This document shows positions 31,162 to 40,528 of a stretch of DNA of 48,005 nucleotides, piece by piece (within the stretch, counting starts at the first letter, position 1; the number at the start of each line of letters is the position of its first letter). Location: assembly GCA_017467165.1 (NCBI GenBank), contig JAFTST010000016.1:1-48005 (forward strand), given 5' to 3'. The notes below the pieces were generated by a model. It had not been told where the DNA came from. It saw nothing but the letters and a program-made list of their open reading frames with translations, and searched no databases. Source of the DNA: Clostridia bacterium (GTDB taxonomy: Bacteria > Bacillota > Clostridia > Oscillospirales > CAG-272). The position numbers and the translations under genes are program-made.

Positions 31162-32100
31162 ATGCAGAATTACAACTATCAGGAAATTACCTATCCGTCA
31201 TCGGACGGCAGAAGCACCGTCCACGGATATATTTATACACCGAAAAACGCGACTGCCAAGGGTATAGTTCAGCTCTCGCACGGAATGATAGACCACGTCG
31301 GAAGATATAAGGCGCTTGCCGATTATCTATGCTCGGTGGGTTATATCTTCGCGGGTAACGATCATCTCGGACACGGAAGAACAGCCCCCACAGCAGAGGA
31401 CCTCGGCTTTTTCGCCGACAGGGACGGCTACAAGCTGGTTATAGAGGATCTGTACGGAATGAATCGCCGTCTGCGCGATATGTTTCCCGCCTTGCCGCTT
31501 GTTCTGCTCGGACACAGTATGGGCTCGTTTCTCGCGCGCCTGTATATAGAGGAGCATCCTCACAGCGCGCAGGGTGTCATTATCCACGGCACCTCTGGTC
31601 CCAATCCGCTTCTGCCCATGGGCAGAGCCGTGGCGGCTCTCGTGCGCCTTCTCAGAGGACCGAGGCATAGGTCGCGCCTTATCAAATCGCTTGCATTTGG
31701 CTCTTATAACAAGCGTTTTCCGAAGGAGGAGGGCGACGACGCCTGGCTCACGCGCGATATAGACAGAGTCAGCGACAGAGCGACCGATCCTTATACATCG
31801 TATATTTTCACCGCCGCAGCGTATCAGGACCTTTTCAAAATGATAACCTATTCCAACAGCAAGAGGTGGTTTTCGGCATATCCCTATGCGGCGCATACCC
31901 TTGTTATCAGCGGAGATATGGACCCCGTAGGAAATTACGGCAAGGGCCCTGCCTACGTCTTCCGTCACCTTGCGCTCGCAGGGCGCGATAACATCAGCCT
32001 GAAGCTGTTCGAGGGCGCTCGCCACGAGCTGTTTAACGAAACCAACAGCGACGAGGTGTTCGAATATCTTAAAGATTGGCTCGACGGTGTATTGAAATGA
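31162..32100 (+). CDS. Alpha/beta hydrolase, monoacylglycerol-lipase-like
   Basis: The 312-residue serine hydrolase has the oxyanion region QLSHGMIDHVGRY, nucleophile elbow GHSMGSF, acidic residue in SGDMDPVG and catalytic His in GARHELFNE. The pattern matches the serine aminopeptidase S33/monoacylglycerol lipase (lysophospholipase) group. There is no signal peptide, so it is probably cytoplasmic. ATG 31162 was chosen; longer frames start inside rbsK and add unrelated residues. Its TGA overlaps the miaA ATG (ATGA). Confidence 0.85.
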   Translation: MQNYNYQEITYPSSDGRSTVHGYIYTPKNATAKGIVQLSHGMIDHVGRYKALADYLCSVGYIFAGNDHLGHGRTAPTAEDLGFFADRDGYKLVIEDLYGMNRRLRDMFPALPLVLLGHSMGSFLARLYIEEHPHSAQGVIIHGTSGPNPLLPMGRAVAALVRLLRGPRHRSRLIKSLAFGSYNKRFPKEEGDDAWLTRDIDRVSDRATDPYTSYIFTAAAYQDLFKMITYSNSKRWFSAYPYAAHTLVISGDMDPVGNYGKGPAYVFRHLALAGRDNISLKLFEGARHELFNETNSDEVFEYLKDWLDGVLK

Positions 32101-33065
32101 GGGCGCTTGCAATAACAGGCCCCACCGCCTCGGGTAAGACTGCGCTCTCGCTTGCGGTAGCTCGTGCGCTCAACTGCGAAATCATTTCCTGCGATTCTAT
32201 GCAGATATACAAGGGAATGGATATCGGTACAGCCAAGGCGACCGCAGAGGAGCAGAGCGCAGTCAAGCACCATCTTATCGACCTGATATATCCCGGCGAG
32301 AGCTACAGCGCCGAGAATTACAGAGATGACGCTATAAGAGCGGCGAGGGATATCACCTCACGCGGAAAAACACCGCTTTTCGTGGGCGGAACGGGACTGT
32401 ATATAGACACCGTTATTCGAGGTGGCGCGCCAATATCTCCTCCATCTGACAGAGCAGTCAGGGACAGATTGATGAGAGAGGGAGAAACCGAGGAAGGAAG
32501 GGACAGACTCTATGACAGGCTCTGTCTTGTAGATCCCGAAGCGGCTGAGAAAACACATAGAAACAACCTCAGGCGAGTCGTACGTGCGCTCGAGATATAC
32601 GAGCTGACGGGTATGACGAAAACTCATTTTGATATCCTGTCCCGCGAGGTATCGCCCGATATAAGGGTGGGAATGATAACTCTTGATTTCCATAACCGCG
32701 ACCTGCTGTACAGCAGGGTTGACGCTCGGGTTGACGCTATGATAAGCGAGGGACTTGTCGACGAGGTGAGAGAGCTGTATGAAAAAGGAGCTCTTTCCCA
32801 AGACACCACCGCGGCTCAGGCTATAGGCTATAAGGAGCTTTTAGCATATATCCTCGGCGAGTGTACTCTTGATGAGGCGGCTGATGAAATAAAGCTTGCC
32901 TCGCGCAGATATGCCAAGCGACAGCTTACCTGGTTCAGACACGAGAATGACGCCGTCCGCATTTTCGTCGACACAGAGGACGGAAAAATCAAATCCATAG
33001 AGCAGCTATCGGTTGAGACTGTAGAGGTAATGAAAAATTTAATCATTAGCTTAGGAGAAAAATGA
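32097..33065 (+). CDS. miaA: tRNA dimethylallyltransferase MiaA
   Basis: The 322-residue enzyme transfers a dimethylallyl group to A37 of tRNAs reading UNN codons. It shows the P-loop GPTASGKT (residues 8-15), the conserved DSMQIYKGMDIGTAK, then HHLIDLIYPGESYSA and FVGGTGLYIDTVI. Length is typical. Start and stop overlap both neighbours by ATGA, so the hydrolase, miaA and the galactokinase-like gene are translationally coupled. Confidence 0.95.
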   Translation: MRALAITGPTASGKTALSLAVARALNCEIISCDSMQIYKGMDIGTAKATAEEQSAVKHHLIDLIYPGESYSAENYRDDAIRAARDITSRGKTPLFVGGTGLYIDTVIRGGAPISPPSDRAVRDRLMREGETEEGRDRLYDRLCLVDPEAAEKTHRNNLRRVVRALEIYELTGMTKTHFDILSREVSPDIRVGMITLDFHNRDLLYSRVDARVDAMISEGLVDEVRELYEKGALSQDTTAAQAIGYKELLAYILGECTLDEAADEIKLASRRYAKRQLTWFRHENDAVRIFVDTEDGKIKSIEQLSVETVEVMKNLIISLGEK

Positions 33066-34354
33066 AACCAATAGTAATTAAATCGATGATTTTGGGCGGA
33101 GCGATGAGGGATTATTCATACCTGTATCCCGATGCCGATAGGGCGGGACATAGAATTCTTCGCCTGATAGATAAATTCACCTCTCTTTTTGGCAATGGTA
33201 GGGATATATACGTCTTTTCCGTACCCGGAAGGAGCGAGATTTTGGGTAACCATACCGACCACAACCGCGGTTGTGTGCTGGCGGGGGCGATAGACCGCGA
33301 CGTTCTTGCCGTGGCGGCGAGAAACGATGAGGGACAGGTCAGATTTCACTCGGAGGGTTATGCGCCCGACAGGGTGGTTATTTCTGAGACGCGCAGCCCC
33401 GACCGCTTTGAAAAATATACCTCGTCCGCGCTTATAGCAGGAGTCGTGCGGGGATTTGAGTCGCTTGGATATGCCGTCGGCGGATACGACTGCTGCGCGG
33501 AATCCGAGGTGCTGAAGGGAAGCGGCATTTCCTCCTCAGCCGCCTATGAGGTTATGGTAGGAAATATCTTGAATCATCTATATAACGACGGCGCGATAGA
33601 TAACAAGGAGCTGGCGAAAATCGCGCAGTACGCCGAGAATAAGTATTTTGGCAAGCCCTCGGGGCTTATGGATCAGATGGCGTGCGCGGTTGGCGGCTTC
33701 GTCTATATAGATTTTGAAAATTACGACTTGCCCGTGGTCGAGCCCATCGGATTTTCCCTGAAGGATAAGGGGTATTCGCTGTGTATAGTTAACACGGGTG
33801 GCAGTCATGCAGACCTGAACGATGACTATGCGTCTATTCCCGTGGAAATGCGGGAGGTGGCGGTGTCGCTTGGCAGAGAGGTGCTCTCAACCGTTACGGA
33901 AGAGGAGCTTTCAGAAAAAATACCAACCCTTCGCAGGGCGGTAGGTGACAGGGCAATCCTCAGGGCTATACACTTTATTAGAGAGAACGAGAGAGTCAGG
34001 GAGGCGAAGGCAGTCCTTGAAAGTAAGGATGCGCCTGTCGAGAGCTTATTTGATATAATTAACCGCTCGGGACGCTCCTCGTTCGAGTATCTTCAGAACG
34101 TGTATACCGTCTCAAGCGTCAAGGAGCAGGGGCTTTCCTTAGCGCTTGCTCTGACCGAGGGCTTTCTTCAGAAAGAGGGGCTTGCTGGCAGAAGCGCTAT
34201 GAGAGTGCACGGCGGAGGATTTGCAGGCACGATACAGGTATTTCTTCCGACATCTGCGCTTGATAAGTATATTGCATATATCGATACCGTTTTTGGAGAG
34301 GGCTCTGCAATGCCCCTCAATATTCGCCCCGTGGGCGCCTGCCGTCTTTTCTGA
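33062..34354 (+). CDS. Galactokinase-like GHMP sugar kinase
   Basis: The 430-residue protein has the galactokinase motif in altered form, PGRSEILGNHTDHNRG (residues 55-70), the GHMP ATP loop KGSGISSSAAYEV, MDQMACAVGG and the C-terminal HGGGFAGTIQVF. In galactokinases the first motif reads GEHTDYN, and that Glu contacts the sugar; here it is Asn63. The protein therefore belongs to the galactokinase-like group of Clostridia and may act on galactose or a related sugar. No other Leloir pathway gene is nearby. It overlaps miaA by ATGA, and recA begins 37 nt after its stop codon. Confidence 0.8.
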   Translation: MKPIVIKSMILGGAMRDYSYLYPDADRAGHRILRLIDKFTSLFGNGRDIYVFSVPGRSEILGNHTDHNRGCVLAGAIDRDVLAVAARNDEGQVRFHSEGYAPDRVVISETRSPDRFEKYTSSALIAGVVRGFESLGYAVGGYDCCAESEVLKGSGISSSAAYEVMVGNILNHLYNDGAIDNKELAKIAQYAENKYFGKPSGLMDQMACAVGGFVYIDFENYDLPVVEPIGFSLKDKGYSLCIVNTGGSHADLNDDYASIPVEMREVAVSLGREVLSTVTEEELSEKIPTLRRAVGDRAILRAIHFIRENERVREAKAVLESKDAPVESLFDIINRSGRSSFEYLQNVYTVSSVKEQGLSLALALTEGFLQKEGLAGRSAMRVHGGGFAGTIQVFLPTSALDKYIAYIDTVFGEGSAMPLNIRPVGACRLF

Positions 34355-34391
34355 CGGCGCTGAAATTGATTAAAATCTAAAGGAGATATAT

Positions 34392-35489
34392 ATGGCAGCG
34401 AAAAAAACAACCACCACACAAGCACCCGAAAAGGTAGCGGGAGCAGATAAGAAGGCGGCAGTAGAAAGCGTTATTTCGAGAATTGAGCGTGAGTGCGGAA
34501 AGGGCTCTATCATGCGCCTTGGCGAGAGCAGCGCGCTTAACGTGTCTGCTGTTTCGACAGGCTCGCTTTCTCTTGATTTCGCCCTTGGAGTAGGCGGAAT
34601 TCCTCGCGGAAGAATTACCGAGATTTTTGGCCCGGAGTCATCGGGTAAGACTACTATTGCTCTGCACGTTATAGCAGAGGTTCAGAAGCAGGGCGGAGAG
34701 GCTGCGTTCATAGACGCAGAGCATGCGCTCGACCCCGTGTATGCCAAGAAGCTTGGCGTTGATATCAACAACCTTCTCGTTTCGCAGCCCGACTGCGGAG
34801 AGCAGGCGCTCGAAATTGCAGAAACGCTCGTTAACTCCGGCGCTATCGATATCATAGTTATCGACTCTGTTGCCGCTCTCGTACCCCGTCAGGAGATAGA
34901 GGGCGATATGGGAGCCTCTCACGTCGGAGCGCAGGCAAGACTTATGTCGCAGGCTATGAGAAAGCTTGCGGGCTCAATCTCGAAGTCGAGCTGTATCGTT
35001 ATTTTCACCAACCAGCTTCGTGAGAAGGTTGGCGTTATGTACGGCAACCCCGAGGTTACCACAGGCGGTAAGGCTCTGAAGTACTACGCATCCGTTCGCA
35101 TAGACGTGCGCAGAGTGGAGTCGCTCAAGAACGGTAGCGAGGTCTACGGCGCTCACACCAAGTGCAAGATTGTCAAGAACAAGGTTGCTCCTCCCTTCAA
35201 GACTGCCGAGTTCGATATCCTCTACGGCACGGGTATTTCCAAATCCTCCGAGATTATCGATATGGCTATTCAGCTTGGAATTATCGAGAAGAGCGGCGCG
35301 TGGTTCTACTACGAGGGCGACAGACTTGGACAGGGCAAGGAAAACGTCAGAAGGTTTATCGAGAGCGATAATGAATTTATGGATAAGCTCGAGGTCAAAA
35401 TTCGCGAGCGCGTCAGCAAGATGGGTACTGACAACGCGGAGGCAGTCGAGGACGACTTTGAGATAGACGATTTCGACGAGAACGATTAA
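34392..35489 (+). CDS. recA: Recombinase RecA
   Basis: The 365-residue protein has the Walker [10 protein letters not shown], the L1/L2 regions and [25 protein letters not shown], all classical RecA sequences, and an acidic C-terminal tail ([12 protein letters not shown]). It drives strand exchange and LexA self-cleavage. AAGGAGA precedes the ATG. I see no LexA-type palindrome directly upstream, and the short gap to the galactokinase-like gene suggests readthrough from upstream. recX follows beyond a terminator-like hairpin. Confidence 0.98.
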   Translation: MAAKKTTTTQAPEKVAGADKKAAVESVISRIERECGKGSIMRLGESSALNVSAVSTGSLSLDFALGVGGIPRGRITEIFGPESSGKTTIALHVIAEVQKQGGEAAFIDAEHALDPVYAKKLGVDINNLLVSQPDCGEQALEIAETLVNSGAIDIIVIDSVAALVPRQEIEGDMGASHVGAQARLMSQAMRKLAGSISKSSCIVIFTNQLREKVGVMYGNPEVTTGGKALKYYASVRIDVRRVESLKNGSEVYGAHTKCKIVKNKVAPPFKTAEFDILYGTGISKSSEIIDMAIQLGIIEKSGAWFYYEGDRLGQGKENVRRFIESDNEFMDKLEVKIRERVSKMGTDNAEAVEDDFEIDDFDEND

Positions 35490-35497
35490 TAGGATAG

Positions 35498-35545
35498 AAC
35501 AGGCGCACCCGTGTTACATAATTCTGTGGCGCGCCTTGTTTTTTT
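35498..35545 (+). terminator. Terminator-like hairpin between recA and recX
   Basis: AGGCGC (35501-35506) pairs with GCGCCT (35531-35536), extended by AAC/GTT, followed by a run of seven T. recX starts 14 nt later, so readthrough past this hairpin would set the recA:recX ratio (inference). Confidence 0.65.
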
Positions 35546-35558
35546 AAGGAATTGGCTT

Positions 35559-36125
35559 ATGTACACTGTTAAAACGATAAAGGCAGAGGGGAGCGTTTTT
35601 CTTATCACTCTTTCTGACGGCAGGCGGATATACGCCACACAGGGCGCGGCTGTGTCGATAGGGCTTGACGAGGGCTTCACTCTCGACGAGGAGATGCTCG
35701 CGGTGCTCTTGGCTGACGATGAAAAGCATAGGTGCTTGAAAAAGGCGCTCTCGCTTTTAGGCTACTCGGATAAGAGCAGACGGGATTTGTATATCAGGCT
35801 TTCAAGGCTTGGCTATTCTCGTGATGCTGTGGAGTATGCCCTTGACTGCTGTGAGGATATGGGATACCTGGATGAAAACAGGCAGATAGAGAGGGCGTGT
35901 CTGCGCGAGGCTAACGTCAATCTCAGAGGTCCGAGGATGATAATGGGAAAGCTTATCTCCAAGGGATATGAAAGAGCGAAGGTCGAGAGAGCTCTTCTTC
36001 GGCTTGTCGATGAAGGAGAGATAGATTTTTCCGAAAACCTCGAGCGACTGTGCGAGAAAAAGGGCGTTACCGACGAGGAGGAAAGAAAAGCTCTCGCTTA
36101 CAAGAGCGGATATACAATTTATTAA
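35559..36125 (+). CDS. recX: RecX, regulator of RecA
   Basis: The 188-residue protein carries the three-helix RecX repeats: ALSLLGYSDKSRRDLYIRLSRLGYSRDAVEYAL, YLDENRQIERACLREANVN and LISKGYERAKVERAL. RecX binds RecA filaments and limits their activity. ATG 35559 follows an AAGGA site; the longer frame overlaps the recA terminator hairpin. The channel gene starts 14 nt after its stop codon, so the two are likely co-transcribed. Confidence 0.9.
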   Translation: MYTVKTIKAEGSVFLITLSDGRRIYATQGAAVSIGLDEGFTLDEEMLAVLLADDEKHRCLKKALSLLGYSDKSRRDLYIRLSRLGYSRDAVEYALDCCEDMGYLDENRQIERACLREANVNLRGPRMIMGKLISKGYERAKVERALLRLVDEGEIDFSENLERLCEKKGVTDEEERKALAYKSGYTIY

Positions 36126-36139
36126 ATTTGTGAGGTGTT

Positions 36140-38188
36140 ATGTTTTCTAAAATCAGAGAGTTTATAAGTATTCAGCTGTCAAGAAAGCCAAGAAGCGTCG
36201 TGCTTTGTGCTATTCTTTTGTTAAACGTTGTATTTATAGCGGCTTCCAGCGTAGCAATATCTCTTCTTTCGGTCAGCGGAACGGAGGATATGAATTTCTG
36301 GAGCGCCGCATATTATACGATTATGATGGTGCTTGACGCAGGAAACGTTGCCACAGTGGTCGGCGAGGTCGGAAGAGCAGGTCTTGCACTTATCATAGTC
36401 TGCCTTATGATAGTCATAATAGGTATGGTGCTCTTCACGGGCGCAGTTATCGGTTACCTGACTAACTACATATCAGTATTTATTGAAAATGCGAATCTTG
36501 GCAATCACAAGCTTCATATATCGAATCACTACGTTATCATTAACTGGAACTCGCGCGCCAGTGAGATAGTCAACGACCTTCTTTATTGCAATGCAAGAAA
36601 GAAAATAGTGATACTCGTTCCGGATAACAAGGAAGCGATTGAGCGCGAAATATACGAGCGTCTATCCGAAACCATAGCGCAGGAGAGAGCTGAAGGCGTG
36701 CGACTGAAGAACAAGCTCGTGATTATAGTGAGAGAGGGTGACAGCTTCTCCACGAAGCATCTGCAGGATATATCCATAGAGCGCGCCTCTACGATAATCA
36801 TTCTTGGCAGTGACGTAGGCGCGTCGACCTGCAAGTACGAGCTTGTGAGCAAATTGGAAAGCAAGGAGCACGGAAATCCGCAGGTTGTCAAGACTCTGGT
36901 ACAGGTTTCCGAGCTGACGGGCGCGGAGAGCTCCAATGAAAACCAGAATATAGTCGTAGAGGTCGAGGATGCCTGGACGCTGAATCTCGTTGAGAAGATT
37001 ATTGAAAACAAAGAGGTGAGGGGAAAGTGCAGGATAGTTCCTGTCGCGGTCAACAAAATACTCGGAAGGCTTCTGGCGCAGTTTTCGCTAATGCCTGAGC
37101 TGAATCTCGTGTACCGTGACCTGTTTTCAAATAAAGGCGCTACCTTCTACGCTGTGCCCTGTGAAAAAACGGACGAGGATGAGTGGGTGAAGAATTTCTT
37201 CAGGTGTCACCTCAGCGCGATACCCTTAACCACTATGAACGAGGAGGAAGGAAGCTTCGCGTTTCTTTCCGCAGGGGAAATCGGCGATTGCTACCGCACG
37301 GATGAGGTAACGGTCAGCGGAATCGAGCCCTCTATCAACAGAGATTATTGGCTGGAGAGAAAGAACGTTATCATTCTCGGACACAACAGCAACATCCGTG
37401 ATATTATGGATGGCTTTGACAGCTTCAGACAGGAGTGGAACAGGGGCGACGAGGAGATAATGAACATACTCGTTATCGACAATAAGGCGAACCTGGAAAA
37501 AATGGATTATTACAGAGCTTATCCGTACGTCTTGAAAACGGTCGAGGCAGAGGTGTATGAGAAGGATAAGATATGCAGAACCATCGATGCATTCGTTGAC
37601 GAGAACGAAACGGACACCTCCGTGCTTATTCTGTCGGATGATATGGTCCCTGGAGCTGAGGTTGACTCGGGAGCGCTTGCCAACCTTATCTACGTGCGCG
37701 ACGTTATTAATAATAAAAAGAAGGAAAATCCCGAGTTTGACGAGGGAAAGATAGATATAGTAGTAGAAATAATAAATCCCAAGCATTTTGACGTGATAAA
37801 GAGCTACAGCGTTAATAACGTTGTCATAAGTAACAGGTACATAAGCAAAATGGTAGCTCAGCTTGGTGAGAAGGATGCGCTCTACGATTTCTATCAGGAT
37901 ATACTCAGCTATGATTCGGAGGGGAAGCGAGAAAGCAAGGAGATATATATTAAAAAGGCTTACCGCTACTTTGACTCCATTCCCGAAAGGTGCACGGTAG
38001 CAGAGCTTATCCGCGGAGTGTACGATGCAACCTCGGATCATCAGCTCCCCGCTGAGCAGCGCACCAATACCGTTATTTTGGGTTACGTTACCAAAAAGGG
38101 TGAGATAACCTTGTTCTCGGGCGACCAGAGCAAAAATGTCATTGAGCTTGAAGAAACCGACAAGCTGATAATGTTCGCCAACCATTAA
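36140..38188 (+). CDS. CASTOR/POLLUX-type ion channel with RCK-like domains
   Basis: The 682-residue protein has an N-terminal transmembrane helix (~18-45), a pore loop and filter region LDAGNVATVV (filter around Asp66-Asn69), and a second helix (~80-110). Long cytoplasmic nucleotide-binding RCK/TrkA-N-like domains follow (NHYVIINWNSRASEIV, then ERKNVIILGHNSNIRDIM). The DAGN filter and overall layout match plant CASTOR/POLLUX/SYM8 nuclear channels and their bacterial relatives, not classical GYG potassium channels. The ion could be Ca2+ or K+; the sequence does not decide. It lies 14 nt downstream of recX and ends at a strong terminator. Confidence 0.85.
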   Translation: MFSKIREFISIQLSRKPRSVVLCAILLLNVVFIAASSVAISLLSVSGTEDMNFWSAAYYTIMMVLDAGNVATVVGEVGRAGLALIIVCLMIVIIGMVLFTGAVIGYLTNYISVFIENANLGNHKLHISNHYVIINWNSRASEIVNDLLYCNARKKIVILVPDNKEAIEREIYERLSETIAQERAEGVRLKNKLVIIVREGDSFSTKHLQDISIERASTIIILGSDVGASTCKYELVSKLESKEHGNPQVVKTLVQVSELTGAESSNENQNIVVEVEDAWTLNLVEKIIENKEVRGKCRIVPVAVNKILGRLLAQFSLMPELNLVYRDLFSNKGATFYAVPCEKTDEDEWVKNFFRCHLSAIPLTTMNEEEGSFAFLSAGEIGDCYRTDEVTVSGIEPSINRDYWLERKNVIILGHNSNIRDIMDGFDSFRQEWNRGDEEIMNILVIDNKANLEKMDYYRAYPYVLKTVEAEVYEKDKICRTIDAFVDENETDTSVLILSDDMVPGAEVDSGALANLIYVRDVINNKKKENPEFDEGKIDIVVEIINPKHFDVIKSYSVNNVVISNRYISKMVAQLGEKDALYDFYQDILSYDSEGKRESKEIYIKKAYRYFDSIPERCTVAELIRGVYDATSDHQLPAEQRTNTVILGYVTKKGEITLFSGDQSKNVIELEETDKLIMFANH

Positions 38189-38191
38189 TTT

Positions 38192-38232
38192 AAAAGACCA
38201 TCCGCAGCCTTTGGGCAGGGATGGTCTTTTTT
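38192..38232. terminator. Bidirectional terminator between channel and glutamine synthetase genes
   Basis: AAAAGACCATCC (38192-38203) pairs perfectly with GGATGGTCTTTT (38219-38230), followed by more T. Confidence 0.9.
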
Positions 38233-38247
38233 GGCTTTTGTTAATGA

Positions 38248-40344
38248 TTAAATCTTGAAGGTTATATCTCCATAGGTTGGCACGGGCCAATACTCGCGCG
38301 CTGTGAGTGTTTCCATCTCGTCGACAAGTCCCCTCAGTGCGTCCATTCTCGGAATAACGGTGTTCTTGTAGTAGAAGGATGCGTCCTCGTCAGACTTTTT
38401 CATAGCAGCATTGACAAGCCTTGAAAGCTCGTTATGCGCGGCGTATGTCTTATCAAGCAGAGAGCTTAAGCGCTCGGCAAGGTCAGCCTCACATAAGCCC
38501 TGCGCGCCGGGGAGCGCTCGCCTTCTTGCATCAAGGCTCTCGCATAGCTTGCAGATATACTTGCTGACGGCGGGGATAAAATCGCGCATCGTCATCTCGA
38601 GCATCGTCCTTGCCTCTATGTTCTTCGTCTTTCTGTAATTTTCGAAGAAAATCTCACGACGCGAGTGGATTTCGGTCTCGCTCATAACGCCAAATCGCTC
38701 GAGGAGGCTGACGTTTTTCTCATCGGTGAATCTTTCGTAGGCGTCAGGAGATGCCTTGAGGTTGGAGAGACCTCTTTCCTTCGCCTCCCTTTCCCATTCG
38801 GGAGAGTAGGAGTTGCCAGAGAAGAGTATTCTCCTGTGCGCTCTGAAAGTGCTCGAGAGAAGCGCGTCGATAGCGCCGTCGAGGTCTTCTGCGCTCTCAA
38901 GCCTGTCCGAAAAATCCTTAAGGCTACCTGCGACCGCGGTGTTGATAACGGTGTTGGCCAGAGCGATATTCTGCGACGCGCCAACCATTCTGAACTCAAA
39001 CTTGTTGCCTGTGAAGGCGAAGGGGGAGGTGCGGTTGCGGTCGGTGGTATCCTGTCTTATCGAGGGCATTGAGGAAACGCCAAGGGACATATATTTTTTC
39101 TTTCTGCTCTCGATAGACGAGCCCTCGATAATCGAGTCAACGATAGAGCCGAGGTCGTCGCCAAGATATACTGATATTATAGATGGGGGTGCTTCTCCGC
39201 CACCAAGACGGCAGTCGTTGCCCGCGGTGGCGCAGGATATGCGAAGCAGGTCCTGATACTCGTCTACAGCCTTGATAACCGCGGCGAGGAAGAGGAGAAA
39301 CTTCTTGTTTTCTCCGGGAGTCTTTCCAGGCTTCAAGAGATTTTCGCCAAGATCGGTGGTGAGTGACCAGTTGTTATGCTTTCCCGAGCCGTTCACTCCC
39401 GCGAAGGGCTTCTCAGAAAGTATGCACGCCATACCGTATTTAGGTGCCAGCTTTTTCATACACTCCATAGTCAACAGGTTGTTGTCCGTGGCTATATTGG
39501 CGGTGCAGAATATAGGCGCGAGCTCGTGCTGTGAGGGCGCCGCCTCGTTGTGCTTGGTCTTCGCGCTGATACCAAGCCGCCACAGCTCTATATCAAGCTC
39601 GTGCATGAAGGCGGAAACCCTCGTGGGAAGACTGCCGAAGTAGTGGTCGTCCATTTCCTGACCCTTTACCGCAGGCGCGCCAAACAGCGTTCTTCCGCAG
39701 TAGAAAAGGTCGCGCCTCGCCTTGAAATCCTTTTCGTCGATAAGGAAATATTCCTGCTCTGCGCCAACGGTGGGAATAATTCTGGAGGTAGAGCTGTCGC
39801 CGAGTATACCGAGAAGGCGCACAGCCTCGCGGCTTATAGCCGCCATAGAGCGAAGAAGGGGCGTCTTGCTGTCGAGAGCCTCGCCCGTGTAGGAGCAGAA
39901 CGCCGTGGGTATGTACAGCGAGCCGTCGCGGATAAATGCGTAGGAGGCAGGGTCCCAGGCGGTATAGCCTCTAGCCTCAAAGGTCGCGCGCAGTCCGCCT
40001 GAGGGGAAGGAGGAGGCATCGGGCTCGCCCTTGATAAGCTCCTTGCCCGAAAATTCCATTATAGCCTTTCCGTGTCCTACGGGTGACAGAAAGGCGTCGT
40101 GCTTTTCCGCGGTAATTCCCGTCAGCGGCTGAAACCAGTGAGTATAGTGAGTAGCGCCGTGCTCGATAGCCCAGTCCTTCATAGCGCCCGCTACGACGTC
40201 CGCGATGCCTCTGTCAAGCTCCTTGCCGTTGGCAATGGTGTCAAGCAGAGAGCGGTATACCTCCTTGGGCAGTCGCTCGCGCATCACGTCCTCGCTGAAA
40301 ACCTGCGAGGCAAAGACGTCTGACATTCTCTCCGACCTTTCCAT
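38248..40344 (-). CDS. glnN: Glutamine synthetase type III
   Basis: The 698-residue enzyme has the long GSIII architecture: [12 protein letters not shown] near the N-terminus, [11 protein letters not shown] with active-site glutamates, [14 protein letters not shown], and [11 protein letters not shown] for ammonia/glutamate chemistry. It makes glutamine from glutamate and ammonium with ATP. Type III enzymes are common in Bacteroidota, Clostridia and cyanobacteria, and lack the adenylylation system of type I. AAGGGGG lies just before the ATG. It is monocistronic with its own promoter (40382-40410); no nitrogen-regulator gene is adjacent. Confidence 0.95.
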   Translation of the reverse strand: MERSERMSDVFASQVFSEDVMRERLPKEVYRSLLDTIANGKELDRGIADVVAGAMKDWAIEHGATHYTHWFQPLTGITAEKHDAFLSPVGHGKAIMEFSGKELIKGEPDASSFPSGGLRATFEARGYTAWDPASYAFIRDGSLYIPTAFCSYTGEALDSKTPLLRSMAAISREAVRLLGILGDSSTSRIIPTVGAEQEYFLIDEKDFKARRDLFYCGRTLFGAPAVKGQEMDDHYFGSLPTRVSAFMHELDIELWRLGISAKTKHNEAAPSQHELAPIFCTANIATDNNLLTMECMKKLAPKYGMACILSEKPFAGVNGSGKHNNWSLTTDLGENLLKPGKTPGENKKFLLFLAAVIKAVDEYQDLLRISCATAGNDCRLGGGEAPPSIISVYLGDDLGSIVDSIIEGSSIESRKKKYMSLGVSSMPSIRQDTTDRNRTSPFAFTGNKFEFRMVGASQNIALANTVINTAVAGSLKDFSDRLESAEDLDGAIDALLSSTFRAHRRILFSGNSYSPEWEREAKERGLSNLKASPDAYERFTDEKNVSLLERFGVMSETEIHSRREIFFENYRKTKNIEARTMLEMTMRDFIPAVSKYICKLCESLDARRRALPGAQGLCEADLAERLSSLLDKTYAAHNELSRLVNAAMKKSDEDASFYYKNTVIPRMDALRGLVDEMETLTAREYWPVPTYGDITFKI

Positions 40345-40381
40345 TCGTCCCCCTTAACTGAGAAAAAGATTTAATACATTA

Positions 40382-40410
40382 ATTATATAGGAAGAAAAGG
40401 TGGATGTCAA
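40382..40410 (-). promoter_or_regulatory. Promoter of glutamine synthetase III
   Basis: Reading leftward: TTGACA (40410-40405), a 17-nt spacer and TATAAT (40387-40382). Confidence 0.9.
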
Positions 40411-40432
40411 GTTATTTTTAGAGTACGTTCTA

Positions 40433-40461
40433 TTGACTTTTCGGATAGGTGGTGATATAAT
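40433..40461 (+). promoter_or_regulatory. Promoter of the DEDDh exonuclease gene
   Basis: TTGACT (40433-40438), a 17-nt spacer and TATAAT (40456-40461), divergent from the glutamine synthetase promoter. Confidence 0.85.
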
Positions 40462-40484
40462 CGTATAATGGTAGAGAATGTCAC

Positions 40485-40501
40485 CGAGGAGCCTCTCCTC
40501 G
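40485..40501 (+). promoter_or_regulatory. Hairpin in the 5' untranslated region of the exonuclease gene
   Basis: CGAGGAG-CCT-CTCCTCG is a perfect 7-bp hairpin about 18 nt downstream of the predicted transcription start and 28 nt before the ATG. It has no T-tract, so it is not a terminator. It may stabilise the message or bind a protein (inference). Confidence 0.5.
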
Positions 40502-40528
40502 AGAAGTATAGAAGGATAGATTTATAGA

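Noticed and set aside
34355-34391. Search for a LexA/SOS box before recA
   Set aside because: No GAAC-N4-GTTC-like palindrome is present in the short gap. A site further upstream in the operon was not found.
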